Part shown: positions 41,101 to 53,500 of the stretch, piece after piece
Position numbering within the stretch: the stretch's first letter is position 1
Layout: each line of letters begins with the position of its first letter
Translations under genes and position numbers: made by a program
NCBI RefSeq assembly: GCF_024713945.1
Contig: NC_134679.1
Location: forward strand, 1,059,001 to 1,123,000
Reading direction: 5' to 3'
Source: Dermatophagoides farinae
Taxonomy: Eukaryota; Arthropoda; Arachnida; Sarcoptiformes; Pyroglyphidae
Length of the DNA: 64,000 bases
The notes under the pieces: generated by a model
What the model was told of the DNA's origin: nothing
The model's database searches: none
Seen by the model: only the letters and a program-made list of their open reading frames with translations

Positions 41101-44100
41101 GTTTTTTCCCTTCATTTCAAGAATACCATATTCTCTAGTTTCTTTTTTTCAGTATTGTACACGTTAAATGTCATTATATTTATTTATTTTTATTCCATTC
41201 ATTTGGCTGTGTCGCTGTTTTTTTTTATTGTTGTTGTTGTTGTTGTTTTTGCTATTGTAAACACACACACACACACGGCATACATTTTCCCAAGTGGATT
41301 TAGAAAACGCATAAGAATGATTATGATAATAATAAATTTTTTTTCCCCACAAGTTCAAAACCTTTGTTGTTGTTGTTGTTGTTGCTGTTTTGCCATTTTT
41401 TTCATATTTTGCCATTTTTATTCATTTATAATAATGATAATTCATTCTGGATGAGCCTTTTTGTTGTTGTTTCTGTTTTTTTTTCGGGTAAAAATGATGA
41501 TGATGATGATCACTAGTGAACAACAACAACAAAAAGAATTTTATTCGGGAAAAGAATTTTTCCATTCATTTTTTTTGACTAAAAAAGTAACAAACAAACC
41601 GCAAACGCCCACGATAACCAAAAAAAATGTTGATTATTGTCATAGTGTTACCTGGACCATCATTATCATCATCATCATCATGGTTATCAACAACGACTGA
41701 AAAAAAATAACAAGCAAAAATTTTTCATCGAAAATTCATATTGAATCCACTTTGCGTGGGTGATAAAGTTGATGGTAATATGATGACGATGATAATGATA
41801 TTTAACCCGGAAATAGACAAAAGACAAACAAACAAATGGAAAACATACAAAAAAAACAGAATGGTTTAAAAACATTTTGCTTTTGCTTGTTTGCCATTTG
41901 TTTGTTACCAACAACAGTGAATCCATTGAAATGAATTGAACGAATGAATTTTTTTTTGTTTTATTTCGTTTTTCCACGAAATTCCATTTGAATAAAAAAA
42001 AATTCAAATGTAAATGTAAAAAAAAATAAAATAAAACAATTCTCATTAAGAAAAAGCTATTCAAGAATCATTTCATTTTTCAAAATATATGAAAAAAAAG
42101 AACAAGTTTTGTACAAAAAAAAACAAACAAAATTCTACAAAATTCTTTTTCCATTTTGTTGTAATTCCATTGAATAAATGGATGGATTTATATTCCATTT
42201 CTTTATCGATTGATCATGATGATGTTGATGATGACTTAATACACAACAAGAACCAAATATTTTATTTCTGGGTGAAAAAAATTGGGACCCTTATGTATGA
42301 GTGTATTACAGTTTACTTTTATTTTGGTTTTTTTTTTTGTTTTTGTAATCTCAAGTGTAACGAAAAAAAACATTTTCATATGTGTCAAGTTTTATTGAGA
42401 AAAATGGACATTCATGCATTCCTTCACGATGATTCTTTGTTCACTTTTTTTTTTTTTTCGGTATTCTGAAATCTGATGAAAAATGGAAAAAAATTCTTTG
42501 TCTTCATTTGTTCCAAGTTGTTCCATATTCTCACCATTCCTTATTATGAGCCGATGGATGAATGGAGTGAAGGCAAAAAAAAAAGAAAAAAAAAGTTTCG
42601 AAAATTTCTAAAAAAAAAATATCAAGTTTTTTTCCGATTCCAAAATTTTCATGCTTTTTATATGCAAATTTTTCCAAAGCTCTACAGAATAATAACCAAA
42701 TTTTTTTTCTCTGTTAATAAACAAATAAATAAAAAAAAAATGGAAAATATCAACGTTCAAGATTTCAATATCTATCCATCTATCTATCTATCAATCTATC
42801 AATCGATGATGAATGAATAAATTCCATTGCCACTACAGCTGCGGCAACAATCACAACAACAAAATAAATTGTTTTCACATGTGGCATATATATATTTGTG
42901 TTGTAATATAAAAATCATTATTTTCACATATAAAATGATAATGGAATTCTTCCAATCTTCCATTCCATTCTTCTTCATTCATATTTTTCATCTACAAAAT
43001 TGAATTATGAATCAATATATATACTTGTATTGTATATTGTTATTACCTTTATGAAATTGTACCAAGAATGAAATTCTTTCAAGAATTTTGTTGTTGTTTT
43101 TTTTTACTCTATTGCTGAATTGTTATTGAATTTTTTTTCCGGTTCTTAACAATATATTCTGCATATTTTCATATACATTCAAAATATACACACAATTGAT
43201 AAGAAACACATTGAAAGAAGAAGAAGAAGAAAAAAAAAATTCAATAAAGCGTTACACCCTTAACACATGTACACACGCACACACACACACCTTGTGTGTA
43301 GGCGTATGTTTTGTGGACAGAATTTTTGTTTTTATTCTCAACAAAATTCCTATCAATTATTACTACACTGCTATCTAGTTTTGATCAAGATAAACATTTT
43401 TTTTTTGTTTTGTTTTGTTTCGTTTCAAATCCAATTATTCGTGGATTAATTACAAACACTTATATGATAAAATGATTCAAATTTCTCAACACTAGATGGC
43501 AGTCAATTTCGGTTTTTTTAATTTCACTACAAAAGGAGAAATGTTTTAAGAATTTTGTTCCAACACAAAAATTTGAATTCACATTTCATTTTTTAATAAT
43601 TTATTATTAAAAAATGTATTCATCGATGTCGAAACGACTAACGACTAACTGATATTTGTTATGAATATGATGATGATTGTCACATCAAGAAGAATTTTTT
43701 TCATTTTTTTTTCTTCGTAAATTGAGAATCAACCAGAGTTATTTTGTTTATCATTTATTCATTCATTCAAAATTCATATTTCTTTTTTTTTTTTTGATTT
43801 TAAAATTCATTCAAAAACATACTATAGATGGATTCTATGATTGTGAAAATATTTTATGCCGTACAAATGGTCTTCTTCACATTCGATTGTCTGTGTGTCT
43901 GTGTGTGTATTCGTGTTTAGAATCGCTATAGAATCGATTGATTCATTGTTATCGATTGAAATCACATTATATAATCCAAGTGAAAGTAAAAGAAAAAAAA
44001 TTAATAAAATTACCAATACTGATAACGAGATAAATCTCTATGTCTTCCTGTTCATAATAATGATAATAATAATAAAATGGTGATAATCTATCCTTTCTAT

Positions 44101-47100
44101 CATCATTATTTTATTTTATTTTATTTTTTTTTTTTTTTTTTGAAACATTGAAAATGAAAAAATCTGGTTACTTTATTGAAGATGGTGGAGATGTATGTTG
44201 AAAAAAAAACTTTGAAATTATAGCCAGCTAATTTTTTTTTTGTTTGTTTTTTTTTGGTCCATGTGTTCAACAACAACAATAGATCTTTTTCAAAATCCAT
44301 CAATTTTTTTGGGTTACTTCTGGCCATAGAATAATTCTTGAATTCCCTGTAGAGATTTTTTTTTTTTTTTTTAGTTCGTTATACAACCGATTTAGCCATT
44401 AAAGTAATAAGTTCTCATTATCATCATCATCTGGGAAATTAATCTATAGAATCACTAGAATCTTATTCTTGCTTTTTCTCTTCAAAATTAATTTGTACAG
44501 AATTTTTTTTTTGTCTCCACAAAAGTTGGCTAATAATGACAATAATAATAATCGTCTGTAAATGAAAAGTGAAAAAAAACAGTGGAAAAAAATGAAAATC
44601 CAAAGTAAAAAAACATCATTCATTTACATCATCATCCGGATATTCATGAATGATTGAATGAATCATGAGTTAGTTCGTCAGTTTGTCAGTTCGTCATCAT
44701 CATCATACACCAATCACAGCAAAAAAAAAGTATTAATTACATTTTAAACATATAATAAGCTTATTATTATTATAGCGAACTGAAAGAAAAAAAGTTTTTC
44801 ATTTTTTTTCCTTTAAAAAAAAAAAATCTGGATAAGAATGAATAAAATTGTAACTCTTTCACATTTTCATTTCTTCATTATTCATTTTTCTCTCGCCATT
44901 GTTGTTGTTGTTGTCGTTGTTATGTGTAATAATGATAATTTCGTTTTGATGATGATGATGGTTGTCTATCATCATCATGGCGAATAAAAACATATTATTT
45001 TAATGAAAGGATTTTCTTCTGGTTTTTTTTTCTTTGGATCTTCCTTGGATTTTGCGCAATAGAAATAAATACCGCAAGCGTAAAGGTACTGGAAATAGGA
45101 AGAAGAAGAAGAAGAAAAAGAATGGACAAGAATCAACGAATTGAAATCGAATGTTGATGATGATGATGATGATGGGGAATGATTCTGTAATGGAATCGAA
45201 TCATACTAGACAGACACACACACACACACACGCATTACATGCATTATATTATATACGGTTATATTTATTATTATTATTATACCCGAATATATATCGTCTG
45301 CGCTGTTTCGGTGTGAAAGTTAGATTTTTTTTTCTTTCTCTACCATTCTATGATGATTATTATGATGTTGATGATATGTGATTTTTTTCAGTTCATTCGA
45401 TTTCTGACAAATGTGAAATGTGTGTGTGTGTGTCTGTGTGTCTGTGTTTGTGTTTGTGTGTGTGTTTTGGATGTTTCATCCATTCTTAAATAGAAAAAAA
45501 AATCAAATCAATCCCACTATGTTTGTGTGATGGATACTATATGATTATTGATGGAATTTTTTTTTCTTTCCTTTATTCTATTCTCCGATTCTACATTGTT
45601 ATTCTGTTGATGAAAGAATCTACTTCTGTTTACTGTTATTATTATTTCTTTTTTTTCTTGTGGTTATGATTGATCGATCGATATATTTAAAAGATGATGA
45701 TGATGATCATCATTTTTTTTTGTTCCTGTTTCAGAATAATAAATTTTGATCATTTTCAATGGTGATGTTTTTTTTTCATCCGATCAATAAACCGGTTCAC
45801 AACGTTGGCAATATGAAAATTCGACTTTTTATTGAATTTTGAAAATAATTTTCAATTTTATTGATTGATAAAAGTTTTTTTTTCGTTTGCATGGTGATCG
45901 ATAATTTTTTTTTTTTGAAAATTAAAACCAATTGTGATGAATAAAAATGTGATTTAAATTGAATACATGTGTGATATTTGAGCAAGAGATAAATCAAGGC
46001 GAAATTAAAGCAAATTTCAATCCATCTACCATCCAGAATCGATCAACTGTTAGTTTTGTTTGCGTGTGTGTGTATCAAATCAATTTGATTGAATTTGGAA
46101 TTTTTGTCATCAATGAATTTGTGAATAGGCTGATAAACTGATGCACAAATTCTATTGTTTTATTATCATCATATATGAACAAAGGAAATGAATTGATTCA
46201 TTATTCAACTTCATCATTGTCGCGATGATGAATGAATGATTAAGATGATCAAAACAGCAATAAGATTCAATTAATCAGATTTTCTCATTAAATTCTGTTT
46301 ATTTATTTTTTTCTGATCAACTCTTTTTTTTCGTTGTTGTTGCTGTTGCTGCTGGTTTCTCATTTCGTAATTTTTCGATCGAAAAAAACAACAAACAAAC
46401 AAACAAACAATAATGATACTTGAACTTAGCGAATTAATGAATGGATGAGAAAAAACCGAATTTTGATTGAAAAATTAACTTTTTTTCCATCGATTTTCCA
46501 ATGCACAAGTTTGTTTGTTTTTTATTCTACATTTCAATTATAATAATTTTAACCGTTAACAATAACAACAGCCAGCAAAAGTCAACTTTATTTCAACAAC
46601 AAATACTTGAGGCAATTTGTATTTATTTGCCGTGATAGAAAAAAAAAATTTTTTTGAAAAATTTTTCAATCACGATTCATTTGTGTGTGTGTGTGTGTGT
46701 GAGTGTGCGGAATGATTCTTGAGATTCTTGATCGTCCAGAATTTTTCCGATAATTTTTTTTTTGATCATCATTTTTGTTTTTGTGTTGGATGTGTGTGTG
46801 TAGCATAATTTTTTTTTTTCGTTTCATCACCTTCATTTTTTTTCTATTTTTTGTTTCTGCCAAAAAATTATCATTATTATTGTCAATGTCAAATTTATGG
46901 TTTTTTCGTTTACGAAGTGGTTCAAATCCTCCATCCAATCAAATGGATCGACGACGATCGTCGTCAGAACGTGGACCATTTTTATCATCAAATACAACAA
47001 CAACAACAACAGCAACAGCAGCAGCAGCAACAACAACACAAACAGCATTAGCGACGGCCACAAATACAGCCACTAATAATAAAGCTCAAACACAAGTGAT

Positions 47101-47497
47101 TGTAGATTTAGATCATAATTTTAGGCCATTTAGTAAAACAATTACAACTGAACAACATCGAACAAGTGGTCAAACACCATTATCACAGACAATGTCTCGT
47201 ATACATTCGGCAAGATCATCAACAACATCATATTGTGGTGTACAATATGGTGTTGGTACAAATACATTTCATATATATGGTGATGTACCACCATTACATC
47301 GGCGATCATTTCTATCCGGTAATCCACAAGCATCGGATTCAATGGATAATGTTGCACAACTTATACCAAGGTATATTCTGTCGTTTGTTGTATATTCAAT
47401 TTTGTCATCATTTTTTGATTTTCTTAACAATGAAAAAAAAATATTTTAATTTGACAAAATTGTAATAAAAAAAAACGTTAATGTGAATGAATTGAGC

Positions 47498-47533
<36 letters not shown>

Positions 47534-50500
47534 CGACAAGATAAATAATCTGTTGTTGTTTTGACAACGAAAAAGTGGAAATATTTATAATACTCTGTCG
47601 TTTTTGTTGTTGTTGTCGTTGTTGTTGTTGTTGCCGTTTTGGATGATAATAAATCTTGCCGGTGAACACACCAACGCAAACGAATTTTATTTTTTTATTT
47701 TTTATTTTTTTTATTATTATTGCCATCATTTTTGACTTTGGTCAAACAAGAATCATAAAAAAAACATTCTGTTTTGCTGTTTTCTCACTATTCACCATGT
47801 TTAAATGTCGATTGGCAACAAAAAAAAAAAAAGAGAATCAGACAGACAAACAAACAGAATAAACACAGGATTAAACCATATGTGTGTATGTATGTATTTG
47901 GTCAACACACAAACAAACAAACAGAATGATGATGTTTCATTTGAAAAAAAAAATTCCATCAGAATGTGAAAAATTATTAAATTTTTTTTTTCATTTTAAA
48001 ATTGTCCACTTAAAAAATGATGACAAATACCATTTAGTTCTTTTTTTGTGGTGCAAAAATTCCATTGAATTCAGGTATACTAATGTGTGTATATCTTTTG
48101 GCTATTTTGGCCACTTTTATTGGCATTAAGATGATTCGGACATTGCCACAAAATGATGATCAAGTATTTTTATGTTGTAATCATCATCATCGTGATCATC
48201 ATCTTCGATCCAACGGTATTGTTAGCAACCAGTCCAATTTTTTAGCCCTAGAGGCTGTAAAAAATACACAAAATAAAATTGATTAGATCCCATGTATCCA
48301 CTGTTGGTTGGTCTAATATTTTTTTTTTTATCCTGGAAACAAGAAAAATTTCTTTAAACAAATTTTTTTTTCTCTCTCTCTCTTAAAAATGAAAAGAATG
48401 TGTCAAGAATTTTTTTTTAAATTATAAAAACAAAAAAAAAACAACAGAAAAATGTTCACTGAGCTAGAATTAGATAAACAAAAAAAAATGTATGAGAGAG
48501 AGGGAGAGAACAAGCGAAAAAAAAATCATTATAATCAATTTAGGCAATTTAATCCGATGAATTTATTTTAAAAACGAGATAAAAAAAATTGTTTCAGAAA
48601 TTTTATTTTCATTCTCTCCATCTCTCTCTCTCTCCTGAGTATTTATTATTTTTTTTTATATTAGCTTTTTAAACATTTACAATGAACACGCACACACATT
48701 CTTGAATTTATATTTTTTTTTTTCGGTGATGATTACATAATTTTGAGTCAGCAAGTTGTTGTTGTTGTTAAAGAAAAAAATTTTCTAACAATTTTTTTTC
48801 CCAGAAAATTTACGGTTAAGTACACACACACACACACACACTTACAATGAAATTATGATTCCCTTATGTGTGTGTGTGTGTGTGTAGTGGTATTTTCTAG
48901 TGGAATAATTTCCACTATAGAAAAAAAAATTGATGACAATCTTAATATCGATTCCAGAATTTTTCCTGTTAATTGTAATGATGATAATTTTATTTTTATA
49001 TAATGAATGAAAATGACACATTCTACACAATTCTTGATTATAAACACAGAATCTGTATGGTATTTATATATTTTTTGATTATCATCATTATTAATTTGAT
49101 GATAAAACAAAACAAAACAGAAATCCATTCACATATATATTGATTGATTATTGATTGATCATTTCATTGCTTTATTTTTTTTTTCTCCTGTCGCTGATGA
49201 TGATGATGATGATGATGTGTAATTTATTTGTATTTCTTGTTTATCCTATCGGTTTATTTGTATATATCTTTTAGATTTATACTAACAACAACCCAATACA
49301 CACATTATCATCATCGTCATTATTATGAAACACACACTCATTTGCTCCATCAAGAACTTAGCAAAAAAAAAAAAAAAAAAAAAAAAAACGTACATTTCTA
49401 GTCCCTGAACCACTAGCTACTTCCGAGGCAATATATCTTTTGGTTCAAAAAAAAAAAAAAAAAAAAAAACAAAAACAAAAACAAAAGCAAAACGAAACAA
49501 CAACAAAAAAAAACAATAGAGATTATTTACGCTTATATGCATTCAAATCATTTATTTATTTATTTATTTATTTACACACACACACTCACACACAACGATA
49601 CATTATGTATAATGGACTATGATAACAACGTCTACAAAAACTGAAAGAAAGAAAGAAAGAAAAAGAAAAAGAAATTGTTGCTGTAATAATGCTCATAATA
49701 ATAAAAACAATATGTGTGTGTGTGTAAGTGTGTGTGTTACATAATGAATTGTTTTCCAGATGCCAGATGAGAATAAGATTCTGTATTCTGTGAATTTTTT
49801 GTTTTGTTTTGTCAATAATTCTGTTTGGTTGTGTTACAAATATCATCGACCTTTATTTTTTTTTATTCATTTCGTTTGTTTTTTTTTACTCAAATAAATT
49901 ATGTTTGGAAATCAAATTTTTTGAATATTTGAAAAAGTAGTGAAAAAAAAATTTTCCCCATCATCCTCAATGTTTGATGTTGTTTTTTTTCAATGGAATA
50001 TTCTGAAATTTGAATTCTGTCATTTGTCTGAGTTTTTCTTTGTGTGTAGTAGAATTTAGTTCACTCAAAGTTTATGGTTATATTATATTCATATCACATC
50101 AGATCAGATCAGATCAGTTTATTATTATTATTATCAGAATCTTAGAATCTAGAATCTCAGATTCATATATACAGATTCATCATACACAATCGTAAAAGTC
50201 AATATTCATGTCATATCATATGATTACTTTTTGTTGTTGTTGTTGGTTCACCACTGATTTTATCTGATGATTTTCTTTATACTCTGGTTGATACCACTAT
50301 GGTTTTCTAGGATTTTTTTTTACCTCGTTCATTTATTCATTTATTTTAATTTCTTCTTACCTGGAAAAAAATGGAGAACGTTAAACAAATTTTCCGCTTT
50401 CCGGAACACACACACACACACGCAATATTCTTGATTCATCAAATCCAATCTTTGCATAGCCCATCATCATTGTCATTGTTGACAGAATGAGAGCACAAAT

Positions 50501-53500
50501 GTTTGGATTCTTTGGCCCGGATATTCAAAATTGAATTGATAACGATAATAACCTCGCCTACAAAAAATTGACTTTTATGTCTGTTTATGTGTCTGCGATT
50601 TTTATCTTTCACACAATCTGCATAAATACGAGCTGTTGTTGTTGTTGTTTCAACAATAAATTCCAACAATCTGAATGTTTCTTTTTTTCACTATCATCAT
50701 CATCAAATATTCGAAATTTTTTCTTTGTTTATTTGTCGTTTGAATTTATATTTTATGGAAACACATTTGTCAAGATTCATTCATTCATTTTTTTTTCACC
50801 TACATTTGTGTTTTTTTAATTTCTTTCGCCTACATCCTAGACTTAATTGAATTTCAGGATTTACGTATTGCTATTTTCTATGTTTGTGTTTTTTTTCCTT
50901 TTTTTTAATTCAATTCAAACCTGACATATGGACCCAGTAGATAGGAAAAAAAATTCAATTTTTCATAATGAACATGCAAAAAAAAAACATTAATCGAGTA
51001 AAAAGCAGCGAGAAGCAGAAAAAAAATCAATCAATAAATTCAATCAAAAGAAAAAAAAAACTCCATCATAACTGCAATGTAAAATTTCAGCCTAGCAGAA
51101 GAATGGCTAAATCAGCTGTTTTCAAGCCTAGTTCATCGGAATTCACTAACATCGATTCCAATTCCTGGGTGTTGAATTGTAGTTCACCAACACATGGCAC
51201 TGTTGATGTTCAATTAAAAATAGAAAAAAAACTCCACATAATAATGTAAAATAGTCACGTTATGTCATTTTGCAAAAAACAAAAAACAAACATGAACATG
51301 AACGTTGTTGTTTCATGTTCAAATGGCAAACACAAGAAACATCCATGCACATTGATTTCAAGAATAATAATATTCTGATTCTATCCAGAATTAATCTTTG
51401 TTGATGAAATGAAACCAATCAATGTGATTTGATATGTGAGTCATTTTGGACTGCTCAAATTTACAAATTTTACAATGTTTTTTCTTTTCTTTTTGCTACT
51501 TTTTTTTCATCAAAATCAATTTTTGATTCAACCAGAATACCTTTTGGCAATTTGATATCCAACCATGATGATGATGATGATTAATCCTGTAATAATGAAA
51601 AAAAAACTTTCTATCCAGGAATCAAAGAAAAAAAAAGTTCTTGAATTTCACGTTGAAATGTTGAATGAATTGAATCTGATGATTTGATGGAATTTTTTTC
51701 TGGGCTATTGACATTTTTTTATTCGTTGCTGCTGCTGCTGATTCTGATTCTGATTCTGATTCTGTTGTTATTTTTGTGTGTTTGTTTATTTGTTTTCTTT
51801 ATCCAAAAAATGACATACTTGAGATGACAATGAATTTCATTGGAATTTTTTTTTTGTTGTTGTTGTCCATCAAGTTATTTTTATTGTGTGTGTGTGTTTG
51901 TGAGTGTTCAAAAAAAATCATCTACTCAAGACTACTTGATGAATTTTTTTTTTTGTTGAAAATTTTGAAATGATGAAAATCTTTTTCGCTTTCTAGCGAA
52001 AATCGATTTCAACAGCAGTATTTTGGCATCCATTTTGAATGTGGTGCTTTTTCAAATATTTTGAATATTTATCTGGATTAGAAAATCTTAAAATTCAACA
52101 AAAAAAAATGACGATGATGATGATTTGGGCTTTGTATGATTGTTGTTGGAAATGTTTTTCTATTCACACACATTTTCCACAACAACAACAGCAACAATAT
52201 GGTAATCAATCAAATAGAATCACTTGGCTCCACCCGATTCGTGTTCGTAATTTTGAATAATAATAATAATTCACCAGAATGAGAAAAAAAATGCCAATTT
52301 TTTTATTTGCCACCATAATCGATCTATAAATTAATCGAAATGGTGGAATTTTTTTTCCCCGGTTTATGTTACACAATATTAAATATGAAAAATGATGATT
52401 ATCATCAAAAAAAAAAAATTTTTTTGATGAAATGATTGTTACCATTGATTGATGGAAAGCAAAAAACAAACAAACAAAAACAAATAAATAATTGAGAGCC
52501 TGGCAAAAGTTGTTTCAAGATTTGCAACAATAAATTGAATTTGTTATTGGTGGTGGTTATAAATAAGCTCCTTAGTAATTTTTTTCCCTGTGTTTGTGTG
52601 TGCGTTCGATTAATTTTTTGGTTCAATGAATCAAAAATGGACTTTGTAACATCATATAGTATAGCAAAACATTTAACTTTAATGTATTTCGAAATATCGA
52701 TCCGAAAATATGTTTGATGATGCTTGGTGATGATTTTTTGTTTTCGTTTTCGTTTTCGATTCTATTTTCTATTCTAGTTCCATTATCAATCATCAGTTAG
52801 TTGTAAATGTATTTTATCATTTTTTTCACACACTCACACACAAACACACCTGTGTTCTAATCGATTTATGGGGCAGTTTTTTTTTTTTTTATTTCGCATG
52901 ATTTAATCATCAATAAAAAGTACATTATTTACCAATGTTGTTCCATTCACACACACACAGAAACATTTTTATTATTCAAAAACATCCCAGAATATATTGT
53001 CATCACCACTATCATTTTGACATTTAGTAATTCTGTTTGTTTGTTTGTTTGATTTTCACTACGATTCTTTGATCATATTCATTCAAAAATGTCCAAAGAA
53101 TTGATGGAATATTTTGTATTGAAATATTTCAAGTGCGTGTGCGTGTGTTTCCGTTTTCAACAAACATCAACAGCAAAGAATTTTAAAGAATCTAAACTAA
53201 ACTTGAATCGAATGATGATTGATGATGATCACTATTGTATTTATATGTCTGACAAGAAGATTTTTGTTTGTTTGTTTGTTTGTGTTAAACCTTTGAAAAC
53301 AGGGTATATATTGATGTTGAACTTTACAGAGAACAAAAAAAAAACATGATGATCATTGGTCATTTTGTTTTTTTTTCTTTCTTTAAACTTTTGTTTTTTA
53401 AAAAAATTTTACATTACATGAGAATTTAATACATTTTTCATTTGTTCTGTAAAGTTTTAAAATGATGATGATGATGATGATGATGTTGATGATGAAAATC

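Larger units (their letters stand above)
31137..46885. other. Giant intron of SLO2 (between exon A and exon B)
   Basis: About 15.7 kb with no recognised exon. It holds CA/GT repeats (34126-34161, 36991-37036, 38101-38129), a GA repeat (36515-36542), ATC/ATG triplets, many homopolymers including a 29-nt T-run (35271-35299), and inverted repeats described below. No tRNA-like or transposon ORF seen. Confidence 0.55.

Noticed and set aside
42770-42800. ATCT/CTAT repeat as an exon encoding Tyr/Ser repeats
   Set aside because: Pure tetranucleotide repeat; the resulting peptide is an artefact.
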